The notes beneath the pieces were generated by a model that searched no databases, had not been told where the DNA came from, and saw nothing but the letters and a program-made list of their open reading frames with translations. Below are positions 28,695 through 38,424 of a stretch of 64,000 nucleotides of DNA, in pieces (positions within the stretch are counted from its first letter, which is position 1; every line of letters begins with the position of its first letter). Made by a program: the position numbers and the translations under genes. This stretch comes from Trueperella sp. Its GTDB lineage: Bacteria > Actinomycetota > Actinomycetes > Actinomycetales > Actinomycetaceae. The stretch spans positions 1 through 64,000 of the forward strand of contig JAUNLU010000004.1 of the NCBI GenBank assembly GCA_030532125.1. Reading direction: 5' to 3'.

Positions 28695-29983
28695 AGCGCC
28701 CGCACCCCCGCAACTACAATCTGAGCAGTACGGTATAGTTTCACCGAATTGCGCCGCAAGCTCTGCCAGACCAGCTGATATAACGGCAGTCGCGCAGTAG
28801 TATTTTGCCGGTAGATATCGTAGAGCACATCTGCCACCAATTCCCCAGTTCGACCATACATTTCTGGCGTACTTGCCAAGAATGCCGGAATCTTACTGGC
28901 AGTGGCCATATCTTTCCCCACGAAGCTATCTTCCAGATGCCGCAAATATTTACCAAGCTTCACGCTAGAGTAGTCGGCCTGTTCCAGGGCCGCCGCCACG
29001 GCTTCCGTCGCCGCGAGCGCCGAACCAGCGGCCAAATCCATTCCGCGGATGCTGAACCCATTGTTAATAGTGAATCCGGCGGCGTCGCCAATAATCAACA
29101 TGCCGTTGTGTACTAGGTCGCGCTGCATGGCTTTCCCGCCTTCAGCCACCAGGTGACTGCCGTACTCCAAAATTTCGCCATCCGCCAGCAGCGGCGCCAG
29201 ATAAGGATGCGCCAACAAATGCGCAAAGATCTCAGCCGAGTCGAGTCCCTTGCGCTGCAGATCTTCTAACATCAGCACTACACCAACCGAGACAGAGTCG
29301 CGGTTAGTGTAGAGGAATGCCCCGCCAGCTACTCCTTGGGTACAGTCACCGACCAGGGTATACGCGGTGCCATCAGCCGCAGTACCCAGCTGGAAACGCT
29401 GGCGGATGGTATCTTCCCCCAGCCGGATCACAGCTTTAATGCCCAACCCGAGTTGGGATTGGGGCACCTTGCCACGCACTCCAGCTCCTTGCGCCAGGAA
29501 CGAGTTAACGCCGTCTGCCAAAATAACAACTTTGGCACGCATTTCCTCACCTGCAGCGCGAATGCCAGTGAAATAGTCACCTTCGCGGATTAGCGAGTCC
29601 ACTTTGATGCCGGAGATTACTGATGCTCCCGCTTCCTCTGCCTGCTCAGCTAGCCAGGGATCCAGTTTGGCCCGCAACACAGTGACGGCGTTACCTGCCA
29701 GCCGCTCATCCCAATAGTCCAGGTTCACCGCGGAGTCTGCATTCAGAAAACTGAGGACATTGCGGGTAACTGGGCGCTCTACTGGCGCATCTGCCCAGGC
29801 AGCACCATATATTTTTTCCAGCACCGCTGAGTAAAGCACACCTCCAGAAAGGTTCTTGGTACCCGGCTCTGCACCCCGTTCCACCAGCAATACTTCATAA
29901 CCCTGCTTGGCTAACTGATAGGCAGCCACGGAGCCGGCCACGCCCGCTCCCACCACGATTACATCAAAGTCGTATTCACTCAC
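28691..29983 (-). CDS. fixC: FAD-dependent oxidoreductase FixC (ETF:quinone oxidoreductase-like)
   Basis: 430 residues. The FAD-binding motif GAGVAGSVAAYQLAKQG lies at 12-28; a second flavin segment, LIIGDAAGFTINNGFSIRGM, is near 296-315. It resembles the flavoprotein half of ETF-quinone oxidoreductase, with the iron-sulfur part supplied in trans by fixX. GTG start 4 bases after the fixB stop. It probably docks at the membrane; no transmembrane helix is visible. Confidence 0.92.
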   Translation of the reverse strand: MSEYDFDVIVVGAGVAGSVAAYQLAKQGYEVLLVERGAEPGTKNLSGGVLYSAVLEKIYGAAWADAPVERPVTRNVLSFLNADSAVNLDYWDERLAGNAVTVLRAKLDPWLAEQAEEAGASVISGIKVDSLIREGDYFTGIRAAGEEMRAKVVILADGVNSFLAQGAGVRGKVPQSQLGLGIKAVIRLGEDTIRQRFQLGTAADGTAYTLVGDCTQGVAGGAFLYTNRDSVSVGVVLMLEDLQRKGLDSAEIFAHLLAHPYLAPLLADGEILEYGSHLVAEGGKAMQRDLVHNGMLIIGDAAGFTINNGFSIRGMDLAAGSALAATEAVAAALEQADYSSVKLGKYLRHLEDSFVGKDMATASKIPAFLASTPEMYGRTGELVADVLYDIYRQNTTARLPLYQLVWQSLRRNSVKLYRTAQIVVAGVRAL

Positions 29984-29987
29984 AGAA

Positions 29988-30854
29988 CTATGCTTCTCCT
30001 AGCGCGGCAGTCAACTCCGGCAGAATCTGGTATAGATCGCCCACCACGCCATAGTCTGCCACAGTGAAGATATTGGCAGTTTCGTCTTCATTTATTGCCA
30101 CGATGGTCTTGGAATTTTCTACCCCAGCCAAGTGATGCACCTGCCCAGATAGCCCGACCGGGAAATATATTTCTGGGCTAATAGTGTGCCCAGATACCCC
30201 AATATAAGAGTCGCGATCCATCCAGCCAGCCCCTTCCACAATTGGCCGGGAACAGCCAACTTCGGCCCCAATGGCAGCAGCAAAATCGCGGGCGAGCTGC
30301 AGGTCTTCTTCCGCAGCAAAGCCCCGCCCTACTCCGACGATCCGCTCCGCAGCTGGCAAGTTCACCCCGGTGCCGGTATCGGTAGCGGCAGTTATTTGCG
30401 CCTGGTACTGCAGGGGGGTTTCCACGGTAGTTTCCGGAGCGGAAGCTAAATCTGTTACTGGCTTTCCGCCCTCGACTACGGCGACGGCGGGGCCTTCCCA
30501 TGCCACACTCTGCAAAGTCAGATTTGAATAGCGCGACAGTTTGGCAGTGTGTCCGGAGACCTCAGTAAGTCCATGCAAATAAACCGCATCCAACCTTGCA
30601 GCAACCGCGCCCGCAAAAGTGCGCTCTGCCGGCGCATCTACTGCCAGAATTAGGTCGTCAGCTGTGGCAGTTACTTGTTGCACTACCGCAGGAGCCAGCG
30701 CCTCTGCCGGCATGTTTTCCGGAAGTGGCAGGCGGATAATCTGATCTACCCCAGTAATTGGCGCATCCCCCACTACCACTGCCACAGTTTCGCCAACTGC
30801 TAGTTCGAGTAGCTGCGAGATATTGTTCCCCGTAGTAAGAATCCAAGTTTTCAT
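29988..30854 (-). CDS. fixB: Electron transfer flavoprotein alpha subunit FixB
   Basis: 288 residues. The conserved C-terminal FAD domain has GAEVGCSRPIVEGAGW (about 195-210), YIGVSGHTISPEIYFPVGLS (about 217-236) and the terminal NEDETANIFTVADYGVVGDL. It forms the ETF dimer with FixA. Located between fixA and fixC with 4-11 base gaps. Confidence 0.94.
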   Translation of the reverse strand: MKTWILTTGNNISQLLELAVGETVAVVVGDAPITGVDQIIRLPLPENMPAEALAPAVVQQVTATADDLILAVDAPAERTFAGAVAARLDAVYLHGLTEVSGHTAKLSRYSNLTLQSVAWEGPAVAVVEGGKPVTDLASAPETTVETPLQYQAQITAATDTGTGVNLPAAERIVGVGRGFAAEEDLQLARDFAAAIGAEVGCSRPIVEGAGWMDRDSYIGVSGHTISPEIYFPVGLSGQVHHLAGVENSKTIVAINEDETANIFTVADYGVVGDLYQILPELTAALGEA

Positions 30855-30865
30855 GCTTATCCTCC

Positions 30866-31624
30866 CTACCAGATCCCGTCAGCGCGCAAAGCAGCCACTA
30901 ACTGGGCTGCCGCGTCTGGGCCTTTGAAAATCTGATGTTTGCGATCGCGCACCGGTGGTTTCTGATATCCGGTGACGGTGGCAGTGGCTGCCCCCAGCTC
31001 GAAACCAGCAATATCTAAGACCTCCACTGGTTTCTTCCCGGCCGCCAGAATTTCTTTCATCCCAGCTACCCGCGGCATTATCGCGTCTGAAGTAGCTGCC
31101 AATACCGCATTTCCGTGGATTTCTATAGTGCGGTTTCCGCCCGGCGCCTGCTGTTCGATCCGGTAGCCGGTGTCAGTTTTTTCCACTGACTTCACTTCCA
31201 AGAAACACGGCCACTCCAAGAAACCGGCGATAAGGGCAGGAATAACACCAGCAGAGTCATCCACTGACGCTGCCCCGGTAATCACTAAATCTGCATTTTC
31301 GCGGGCCACTAATTGTGCCAATACGCGAGCTACTCGCGTGGAATTCCAGTCTGCTACGGCGTCGTCAGCTACTACTACCCCGCGGTCGAATCCACGTGCC
31401 ATCGCGCTCTTGCGGGCTTTTGCCGACCCAGCTTCAGCCAGTCCCACCGAGATCCCCACCAGTTCAGCAGCTGAATCGTCTGCCAATCGCCGCCCTAGTT
31501 CGATAGCAACTGGATCAGATTCACAGACGCTGGAATGGGCACGCGACCAGTCAATCTCTCCAGTTTCGCTAACGGTGGCGTCCTGTGGATTGGGCGCATA
31601 TTTATAAGCTACTACTACCGACAT
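30866..31624 (-). CDS. fixA: Electron transfer flavoprotein beta subunit FixA
   Basis: 252 residues from the ATG at 31624, which has a GCAGGAG site; an upstream in-frame start at 31678 would run through the tsf terminator. The start MSVVVAYKYAPNPQDATV and the nucleotide-binding segment (GAASVDDSAGVIPALIAGFL region) are those of ETF beta. First gene of fixABCX. The acyl-CoA or other dehydrogenase that feeds this complex is not in the window. Confidence 0.92.
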   Translation of the reverse strand: MSVVVAYKYAPNPQDATVSETGEIDWSRAHSSVCESDPVAIELGRRLADDSAAELVGISVGLAEAGSAKARKSAMARGFDRGVVVADDAVADWNSTRVARVLAQLVARENADLVITGAASVDDSAGVIPALIAGFLEWPCFLEVKSVEKTDTGYRIEQQAPGGNRTIEIHGNAVLAATSDAIMPRVAGMKEILAAGKKPVEVLDIAGFELGAATATVTGYQKPPVRDRKHQIFKGPDAAAQLVAALRADGIW

Positions 31625-31664
31625 TTGCACTCCTGCATACCTAAACTCTGCGCTTAAAAGCACC

Positions 31665-31690
31665 GGGGCGCACCCCAAAGGATGCGCCCC
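31665..31690 (-). terminator. Intrinsic terminator after tsf
   Basis: GGGGCGCA / TGCGCCCC, an 8-bp perfect stem with a 10-base loop, followed on the minus strand by GGTGCTTTTAAG. It lies 39 bases beyond the tsf stop and before fixA, separating the ribosomal operon from fixABCX. Confidence 0.7.
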
Positions 31691-31728
31691 TAGTGAATGG
31701 CTGTTAGCACGTGGTTTCCCACGTAGTG

Positions 31729-32568
31729 TTATTCGCCTACCCGAACGCGCACGAAACCAGTGACGTTGCCGCCGCTAGCTTTAACAACCTGACCCACAGT
31801 TTGCTTCGGATCCCGCGCGTAGGCTTGTTCCATCAGCACAATCTGCTTGAAGTAGCCCTTCAGGCGACCTTCAACGATCTTCGGAACAGCCTTTTCTGGC
31901 TTACCTTCGGAAATGGTCAGCTCCGTAGCAATCCGCCGTTCGTTTTCGATTTCTTCTGCTGGAACATCTGCCTCGGTTAGGTAACGCGGCGACATTGCAG
32001 CAATGTGCACGGCAACGTCGTGCGCTACTGCTTCGCCAGCCTCATCCGTGGCGACCAATACGGCAACCTGCGGCGGGAGGTCAGTGGAGGTGCGGTGCAT
32101 ATAAGCTGCAACGCGATCGCCGGACAGGGTGTGTACCGAACCAACCTCGATCTTCTCGCCGATGACGCCCATCATGCCCGAGACCTTGTCTGCTACGGTT
32201 TCGTCGTCCAGCTTGGCGGCCATAGCCTCTTCCACCGTGGTGGCCTGTGCAGCTACTACTGCTTCGAGCACTGCTTCCGAGAAGTCGATGAACTTCTGGG
32301 TCTTAGCAACGAAGTCAGTTTCCGCATTAACTTCTACTACGTATCCGGTCTGACCAGCATCGCTATCGACGATCTTGGAGGTCACCAGACCAGCAGATGC
32401 AGAACGACCTTCGCGCTTAGCTGCAATCTTCAGACCCTTCAACCGCAGGATTTCTTCTGCCTTGGCGGCGTCGCCGTCAGCTTCAGCGAGAGCATTTTTG
32501 ACGTCGAGCATGCCAGCGCCGGTCTTTTCCCGCAGCGCTTTGATGTCTTGGAGAGTGTAGTTAGCCAT
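31729..32568 (-). CDS. tsf: Elongation factor Ts
   Basis: 279 residues. Starts with the UBA-like domain, with KALREKTGAGMLDVKNAL (about 9-26) and the TDFVA motif near 83-87 that contacts EF-Tu. It is the nucleotide exchange factor of EF-Tu. Its ATG overlaps the rpsB TAA stop by one base (TAATG). Confidence 0.98.
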   Translation of the reverse strand: MANYTLQDIKALREKTGAGMLDVKNALAEADGDAAKAEEILRLKGLKIAAKREGRSASAGLVTSKIVDSDAGQTGYVVEVNAETDFVAKTQKFIDFSEAVLEAVVAAQATTVEEAMAAKLDDETVADKVSGMMGVIGEKIEVGSVHTLSGDRVAAYMHRTSTDLPPQVAVLVATDEAGEAVAHDVAVHIAAMSPRYLTEADVPAEEIENERRIATELTISEGKPEKAVPKIVEGRLKGYFKQIVLMEQAYARDPKQTVGQVVKASGGNVTGFVRVRVGE

Positions 32569-33461
32569 TATTTCTCTTCCTCAGCCTTCTCTTCTGCAGC
32601 CGGTTCTGCGGCTGGCTCTGCAGCTGGTTCTTCAGCTGGCGCTGCGGCTGTTTCTTCAGCTTCGTTCGCCTTTTCTGCTTCCAGCTTTTCTTCCACTGCT
32701 TCGCCGGCGGCTAGCATTTCGCGTTCCCATTCCGGCATCGGTTCTTCTGCACCTTCGCCGTCTTTAGCCCCACCGCGAGCCAATAGGCCTTCAGCTACTG
32801 CGTCAGCAACAATCCGGGTGAGCAGTTCAATCGAGCGAATCGAGTCATCATTGCCGGGAATGCCGTAGTCAACTTCATCCGGATCACAGTTGGTGTCCAG
32901 AATAGCCACTACTGGGATATTCAGTTTCCGAGCCTCAGCTACTGCCAGATGCTGTTTATTGGTGTCGACGATCCACACTGCAGATGGGACCTTACCCATA
33001 TCGCGGATACCACCGAGTTCGCGATCCAGCTTTTCCTTTTCGCGGCGTAGCGTCAGCAGTTCTTTCTTGGTGTGACCGGAGCCGGCAACGTCGTCAAAAT
33101 CAATAAGTTCTAGTTCCTTCAAGCGCTGGATACTCTTGTGCACCGTCTGGAAGTTGGTGAGCATACCGCCCAACCAGCGTTCTTTCACGTATGGCATACC
33201 TACGCGTTCAGCTTGCTCTTGGATAGAGTGCTGGGCCTGACGCTTGGTGCCGACAAACAAGATATTGCCGCCGTGAGCTACGGTTTCTTTTACGAAATCA
33301 TAGGTCCGGTTAATATCTTCGACCGTCTTGCGCAGGTCAATAATGTAAATGCCGTTGCGGTCATTGAGGATAAACCGCTTCATCTTTGGGTTCCACCGGC
33401 GGGTCTGATGCCCGAAGTGGACGCCAGCTTCAAGCAGCTGACGAGTGGTAACGACTGCCAT
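32568..33461 (-). CDS. rpsB: 30S ribosomal protein S2
   Basis: 297 residues. The S2 core (1-255) shows [19 protein letters not shown] and FVGTKRQAQ. The last ~40 residues are an Ala/Glu tail built on the repeat AAEPAAEP, typical of some actinobacteria and absent from E. coli S2. It heads the rpsB-tsf operon. The ATG at 33461 follows an AGGACGACC ribosome site. Confidence 0.98.
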   Translation of the reverse strand: MAVVTTRQLLEAGVHFGHQTRRWNPKMKRFILNDRNGIYIIDLRKTVEDINRTYDFVKETVAHGGNILFVGTKRQAQHSIQEQAERVGMPYVKERWLGGMLTNFQTVHKSIQRLKELELIDFDDVAGSGHTKKELLTLRREKEKLDRELGGIRDMGKVPSAVWIVDTNKQHLAVAEARKLNIPVVAILDTNCDPDEVDYGIPGNDDSIRSIELLTRIVADAVAEGLLARGGAKDGEGAEEPMPEWEREMLAAGEAVEEKLEAEKANEAEETAAAPAEEPAAEPAAEPAAEEKAEEEK

Positions 33462-33809
33462 GGTCGTCCTTTCTCATGCGCAAAAGCGCGGTTAACGGTT
33501 AGTTATTCGCGGCGGGGTTGCCGGCGAATCCTGGTGCCCCATCCGTCACAAACCTTGCGGACCGATGCGACGGAGACTTTGCAGTGAACGAGCACGCGAA
33601 GTCTGCTTTTCAGCAGCTCTCCCATCGTACCTAACAGATAGTGAAATAAGCCATGCCTAATTCGGTGGTTTTCCCCACTGAACAGCCAGTATCTCGGGCG
33701 GGCCAGCACAATCAGCCCCGCAGTTTTCCACTGTTTCCTAACCGGAAAAATTGTCCACTATTTTTTGTGCTGCCCACAGCGACGATGTGCCCAGTGGAAG
33801 AGTTTAGCT
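33462..33809. promoter_or_regulatory. Divergent region between rpsB and the M23 peptidase gene
   Basis: 348 bases without a gene. The rpsB side holds a hairpin (33505-33529: ATTCG plus CGGC pairing with GCCG plus CGAAT around one bulged G), which would be in the rpsB leader and may take part in S2 autoregulation. A TACGAT hexamer on the minus strand (33624-33629) is a possible -10 without a convincing -35. Nothing else was recognised; the short ORFs here are not credible. Confidence 0.35.
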
Positions 33810-34376
33810 ATGAAACGAATAATTTTGGCTGCTGCCACCACCGCACTGCTAGCTACCGCTGTAAGTGGAGTGGGCGGCAGTGCGGTAGATACCGTCTCGC
33901 CGGTTTCCTCAGCTGCCGGCAATACCGTTACCCCGGCGGCTGCGCCAGTAGGAGCCCAGGTTGCCGCCATCACTACTGAGTTCGATTGGCCAGCTGGGTA
34001 CCCAGTGCCAGTACTGCGGAAATTCCGGGTTGGACAGCACAACTGGCAGCCCGGACATCGCGGAGTAGATCTCGCTTTAGCGGCGGGGGACGCGGTGTAC
34101 GCTGCTGGCGCCGGAGAGGTTATTTACGCCGGCCAGCTCAATGATCGAGAACTAGTTTCTATTGCACACCCCGGCGGGATACGCACTACCTATGAGCCGG
34201 TGCAACCCACGGTTAGCCGCGGAGAAATGGTGCAGCTGGGGCAAAAAATCGGAGTAGTGGCTGCCGGTCATTGCACTCCATTTTCGTGCCTGCATTGGGG
34301 GGCAAAACGCGGAACTAAAAACTATCTAGATCCACTTTCCCTGCTGCCAGATCAGCAGATTAGATTGCTGGAATGA
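33810..34376 (+). CDS. Secreted M23-family peptidase (LytM-like)
   Basis: 188 residues from the ATG at 33810, which follows GGAAGAG; an upstream frame from 33765 adds no signal. Residues 1-25 form a signal peptide (KRIILAAATTALLATAVS). The zinc motifs are GHRGVDLAL near 75 (H-x3-D) and CLHWGAKRG near 165. Only the minimal LytM core is present, without cell-wall-binding modules. It likely cleaves peptidoglycan peptides or activates amidases. Divergent from rpsB, as a similar gene is in mycobacteria; convergent with xerC. Confidence 0.9.
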   Translation: MKRIILAAATTALLATAVSGVGGSAVDTVSPVSSAAGNTVTPAAAPVGAQVAAITTEFDWPAGYPVPVLRKFRVGQHNWQPGHRGVDLALAAGDAVYAAGAGEVIYAGQLNDRELVSIAHPGGIRTTYEPVQPTVSRGEMVQLGQKIGVVAAGHCTPFSCLHWGAKRGTKNYLDPLSLLPDQQIRLLE

Positions 34377-34397
34377 AACACCTGGCAGACTCTGGAA

Positions 34398-35300
34398 TTA
34401 TGCTCGGGGATGGGCCTGCCCGAAGGCCTGCCGGAGCCGATCTGCACTTACATGGGTGTACCGCTGAGTGGTGCCCAAGGAGGAATGACCTAGTATTTCT
34501 TGCACTGAGCGCATATCTGCTCCCCCTTCTAACAGGTGGGTAGCAGCGGAGTGCCGCAAGCCATGCGGGCTTATTTCCGGTACCCCGGCTTGTGCAGCGA
34601 TACGAGTGAGGACGGTGCGCACCGTGCGGGGATCAATCCGCTTACCGTGCTCTCCAACAAATACTGCTTGGGTAGGCTGCGACAGCACTGTTTCCCGGAG
34701 GCTAAGCCACGCCATTAGAGCTTTTCGGGCTGGCTTACCGAAGGGAACTACTCGCTCTTTGCTACCTTTGCCGAATACCCGCAGAGTGGAATCTGGATGT
34801 ATTGCGGTGATATCTAGCCCTACCAATTCACTGACCCGAATACCGGTGGCATACAACAATTCCAAAATGGCCCAATTGCGCACCGCCATCGGCTGCCCAG
34901 TTTTCGCTAATTCTTGGGCGTAGTTGAGCAGAGCCTGAGCTTGTTCCTGGGTTAAGACGCGCGGCAAGCGATTCTCAGCTTTTGGGGACTGTAGCCGCGC
35001 CCCGGCATCAACTCGGGTGTAGTTATTTTGATACAGCCAACTGCAGAAATTACGTATCCCAGCACTGTGCCGAGCCAATGAAGCCCGAGCCTGCCCCGCT
35101 TGTTGTTGCGCAGCCAGCCAAGCACGCACATCCGCTAGTTCCAGTTCAAACAGTGCAGTGGCGGCGTCATCGGAATACTGGGTTAAAAAGCCCAGCAAGC
35201 TTTCTGCCTCAGCTAAATAAGCGCGCACCGTATGGGCGGACATCCCCCGGCGCAAAGTTAACTCCCGCTCATAATCTGCCAGCAGCTGCTCGAATTTCAT
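34398..35300 (-). CDS. xerC: Tyrosine recombinase XerC-like
   Basis: 300 residues, standard for Xer. The SAM-like N-terminal domain is followed by the catalytic domain: Arg in ATGIRVSELVGLDI (about 151-164), HGLRHSAATHLL near 245-256, and LGHSSLGTTQRYTH near 269-282 with the nucleophilic Tyr. It resolves chromosome dimers at dif. Located upstream of dprA and comM in the usual actinobacterial set. Confidence 0.93.
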   Translation of the reverse strand: MKFEQLLADYERELTLRRGMSAHTVRAYLAEAESLLGFLTQYSDDAATALFELELADVRAWLAAQQQAGQARASLARHSAGIRNFCSWLYQNNYTRVDAGARLQSPKAENRLPRVLTQEQAQALLNYAQELAKTGQPMAVRNWAILELLYATGIRVSELVGLDITAIHPDSTLRVFGKGSKERVVPFGKPARKALMAWLSLRETVLSQPTQAVFVGEHGKRIDPRTVRTVLTRIAAQAGVPEISPHGLRHSAATHLLEGGADMRSVQEILGHSSLGTTQRYTHVSADRLRQAFGQAHPRA

Positions 35301-35353
35301 ATCTTAAGTGTAATGTGACGCTACGGTGATGCAGCACTACGGACTGCGACGAG

Positions 35354-36484
35354 CTACCCGGTATCAGCTTTCACCCAACCGCTGCCGCTTTCCACCACTT
35401 TGCCGGCAAATTTTAAGGCACCCAGCGCACTCATAGTTTCTGGAATGCTGAGTGCTGCCAACTGTGCAATTTTTGCTAGTTCCGCAGCACGACGCACGGG
35501 CACTGCATCAAACACCCGCTGTTGTTTGGGATCGAAATCTGCTGCCCCGGCACCCGTGAAAAAATCTGGGATCGTTAACTGTGCTGCAGCTGATTCTGGC
35601 GCCATCCCAATTGGAAAAGCTAGCTCAGAAACTTGTGCCGAGTTAGTTACTAATGTGGCACTGTTGCGCAGCAGTTCGTGGCATCCCACAGAACGCGGAG
35701 AATCTACCCGCCCGGGAAATGCTCCCACATTGCGTCCCAGAGCTAGAGCGTGCCGGGCGGTGCTAAGCGCACCAGAGCGAAATGGTGCTTCGACTACTAC
35801 GGTAGTGCCGGCCAGCGCTGCGATAATGCGGTTGCGCAATAAAAATCGAAAGCGCTGCGGGGCAGCGTTGGGTGGATTTTCGGAGACCACTGCCCCGCCG
35901 TGTGCTATCACATCCGTGAATAGCTGCTGATGCGCGCGGGGATATACGCGATCGGCTCCCCCGGCAGAGACAATCACGGTAGCCTGATCTGCCAACAAGG
36001 CACCGCGGTGGGCAGCGGCGTCGATCCCGAAAGCTCCGCCAGAAACTATGGTGAAATAATTCGCCAGCTCATATGCTATATCTCGCGCAATATCTTGCCC
36101 GTAGGAGGAAGCATCCCGCGACCCGACTATCGCAAGCATCGGGCGCGCCAAGGCACGCACCTCCCCGCGCACCCACAGTGCTAATGGACAGTCAGCCCCT
36201 AAATCTGTTAACTGCGCTGGCCAAAATTCGTCACCTGGAATGAGTAACTGCAACTTCATTGCGGCAATCATTTGCGCGGTGAGCGGGCGTAAGTTTTCAG
36301 CACGCTGTTGCCATCGCTGCGCTTGCTGTTTTTCTGCGGGCGATAGGCCGACGCCGGTTTGGCTGGCAGTTAGCGCTTCTTGGTATCCCAACCGCTGAAT
36401 CAGCTCCCAAGCCACGGTATCGCCGCCTTCTACTAGCCGGGTCCAATGTGCGGCTGCCAAATGTGCTGGAGTGAGTTCCGTCAT
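35354..36484 (-). CDS. dprA: DNA-processing protein DprA
   Basis: 376 residues. The Rossmann-like core shows AIVGSRDASSYG (about 118-129), VSGGAFGIDAAAHRGAL (about 147-163) and SENPP near 201-205. It loads RecA on incoming single-stranded DNA during transformation. The ATG overlaps the comM stop by 4 bases. A C-terminal winged-helix part (QRVFDAVPVRRAAEL) is present. No other competence genes are visible here except comM. Confidence 0.94.
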   Translation of the reverse strand: MTELTPAHLAAAHWTRLVEGGDTVAWELIQRLGYQEALTASQTGVGLSPAEKQQAQRWQQRAENLRPLTAQMIAAMKLQLLIPGDEFWPAQLTDLGADCPLALWVRGEVRALARPMLAIVGSRDASSYGQDIARDIAYELANYFTIVSGGAFGIDAAAHRGALLADQATVIVSAGGADRVYPRAHQQLFTDVIAHGGAVVSENPPNAAPQRFRFLLRNRIIAALAGTTVVVEAPFRSGALSTARHALALGRNVGAFPGRVDSPRSVGCHELLRNSATLVTNSAQVSELAFPIGMAPESAAAQLTIPDFFTGAGAADFDPKQQRVFDAVPVRRAAELAKIAQLAALSIPETMSALGALKFAGKVVESGSGWVKADTG

Positions 36485-38004
36485 TGTTCTCCTTGCCCGC
36501 GCAGCATCATCGCTGCCATTACGTCACTATCGGTTGGGGCGGCGCGCCCAGCTAGATCGGCGACGGTCCACGATAGTCGCAAGATACGATCAATTGCTCG
36601 CATAGAGAGTTGCCCACTCACCATGCGCTGTTCTAACTGCTGGTTTAGCCGCGAAGATAGCTTGGTATTTTGCCGGAGCCAGCGCCCGGTTAATTCACTA
36701 TTCGATACCGCACCCGTGTTAGCACTGCGGCTGAGCTGGCGATCCCGTGCTGCAGTAATTTTTTCACGCAGCTGGCTAGAGGAGACGCTGCCGCCACTTT
36801 TTAGCTGTGCGGGCGAGGGCCGATTTAGCCGCAAGGAAATATCTATCCGATCGCGTACTGGTCCACCTAATGCGGCGCGGTAATTTATTCGATCGCGGCT
36901 AGTGCAGGTACAGCTCCCCGGGGCATCATAGAGCCGACCACACCGACACGGATTAGCGGCTGCAATAAGCTGGAATCGGGCCGGGTAACGCACAGTAGCT
37001 TTTGCTCGATGCAGTTCAATCCAGCCCGTTTCTAGTGGCTGGCGCAGCGCCTGGAGGACGCTGGTGGAAAACTCTGGGAACTCGTCACAAAATAGTATGC
37101 CGCGATGTGCCCGGGTGATTGCGCCCGGCCGCGGGATTCCTGATCCGCCACCCACTAAAGCCGCCACGGTGGCAGAGTGGTGCGGGGCGGAGAATGGGGC
37201 GCGCCGCGGCAACGCCGTCACTGCTTCTCCGCATACGGAACGGATGGCGGCAACTTCTACCGCTGCCTGCGCACTTAAATCAGGTAAAATTCCCGGGAGC
37301 CGCTGCGCCAGCATAGATTTCCCCACCCCAGGCGGTCCTACTAATAGCGCATGGTGACCACCAGCTGCAGCAACTGTCAGCCCCCAGATAGCTTCTTCCT
37401 GGCCGCATACATCTGCCATATCAATCGACTCTGCAGCCCCCGATGCCACCGGATTTTCTGGTAACACCAGCGGCGGTACATCCGCTGTTGGCGCTCCCAA
37501 TAAGCGCGCTACCTGGGCTAAATGGTCAACGGGCGTCACCTCCAGCCCACTGACTAATTGCGCCTCGGCATAGTTTGCGGCAGGCACAATCGCCCTAGTG
37601 ATGTGATTTTGCTGTGCCGCTAGCAGAGCTGGCAACACCCCCTGCACCCCGCGGATTGAGCCATCCAACCCCAGTTCCCCTAATACCAGCGCATCGGAAT
37701 CCACCGCACTGAATCCCAACGCCCCAAAAACTGCCACCGCTATGCCCAAATCAAAAGCCGTTCCAGACTTGGTGATATCAGCTGGAGACAGGTTCACCGT
37801 CAGCCGCTGATTAGGCCACCTTTGCCCGATAGCGTGAAATCCACTGCGCAACCGTTCGCGCGCTTCATTCACTGCTGCATCTGCCAGCCCAACTATGGTG
37901 AAATTCGGCAGCCCTGAGGCCAGTACCGCTTCCACTAAAACTGGCTGGGCAAGAAGACCTTGTAAGCTAACGGTTCGTGCTCTACCTACTAATACTCTGG
38001 GCAT
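36481..38004 (-). CDS. comM: Magnesium-chelatase-like AAA ATPase (ComM/YifB)
   Basis: 507 residues. The N-terminal ribosomal-S5-like/Lon-type domain (1-190) precedes the AAA core with Walker A GPPGVGKSMLAQRL (about 221-234) and Walker B ILFCDEFPEF. The NPCRCG zinc-type motif is near 351. ComM is a branch-migration helicase that helps integrate transforming DNA. It overlaps dprA and follows yraN by 11 bases. Confidence 0.94.
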   Translation of the reverse strand: MPRVLVGRARTVSLQGLLAQPVLVEAVLASGLPNFTIVGLADAAVNEARERLRSGFHAIGQRWPNQRLTVNLSPADITKSGTAFDLGIAVAVFGALGFSAVDSDALVLGELGLDGSIRGVQGVLPALLAAQQNHITRAIVPAANYAEAQLVSGLEVTPVDHLAQVARLLGAPTADVPPLVLPENPVASGAAESIDMADVCGQEEAIWGLTVAAAGGHHALLVGPPGVGKSMLAQRLPGILPDLSAQAAVEVAAIRSVCGEAVTALPRRAPFSAPHHSATVAALVGGGSGIPRPGAITRAHRGILFCDEFPEFSTSVLQALRQPLETGWIELHRAKATVRYPARFQLIAAANPCRCGRLYDAPGSCTCTSRDRINYRAALGGPVRDRIDISLRLNRPSPAQLKSGGSVSSSQLREKITAARDRQLSRSANTGAVSNSELTGRWLRQNTKLSSRLNQQLEQRMVSGQLSMRAIDRILRLSWTVADLAGRAAPTDSDVMAAMMLRGQGEQ

Positions 38005-38015
38005 ATTCCATCAAC

Positions 38016-38423
38016 TCAATACTGGGCATCGCGCACATGATTTACGGTGTAATTACCTTGGCTATCTAGCTGTATCCCGATCACATCCACGGCAATCACT
38101 TGCACATGCAGCCCTTTCGCTGCCAACCACTCACTGAGCAAACCCCGAATGCGCTGTAGTTTTACTGGAGTTACGGCTTCTTCTGCGGTGCCGGCATAAG
38201 TGGTACGCCGCGTTTTCACTTCCACCGCCACCAAGGCTTGGCGTTGCGGATCAAATGCGACTACATCTAGTTCCCCGCCACGGGTGCGCCAGTTACGAGC
38301 CAGGATTTCCCAGCCTTGACCCTTCAAATAAGTTACTGCGCAATCTTCCCCCCAGCTTCCGAGTTGAGATCGCGTCAACTGCCGCTGCAATACAGCCTGT
38401 GTGTTTTGTTTTGTTCTATCCAC
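38016..38423 (-). CDS. yraN: YraN family endonuclease-like protein (UPF0102)
   Basis: 135 residues. The fold signature LGSWGEDCAVTYLKGQGWEI is near 21-40, and the PD-(D/E)xK elements GELDVVAFDP and VAVEVKTRR are near 49-72. Its cellular role is not established. The GTG start at 38423 lies two bases after an inverted repeat (38425-38441), and the ribosome site overlaps that repeat, so the start carries some doubt. Confidence 0.85.
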   Translation of the reverse strand: MDRTKQNTQAVLQRQLTRSQLGSWGEDCAVTYLKGQGWEILARNWRTRGGELDVVAFDPQRQALVAVEVKTRRTTYAGTAEEAVTPVKLQRIRGLLSEWLAAKGLHVQVIAVDVIGIQLDSQGNYTVNHVRDAQY

Positions 38424-38424
38424 C

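Noticed and set aside
33503..33979. Short frames in the rpsB-M23 gap and antisense to the M23 peptidase
   Set aside because: No ribosome sites or motifs; the peptidase frame from 33810 carries signal peptide and zinc motifs.
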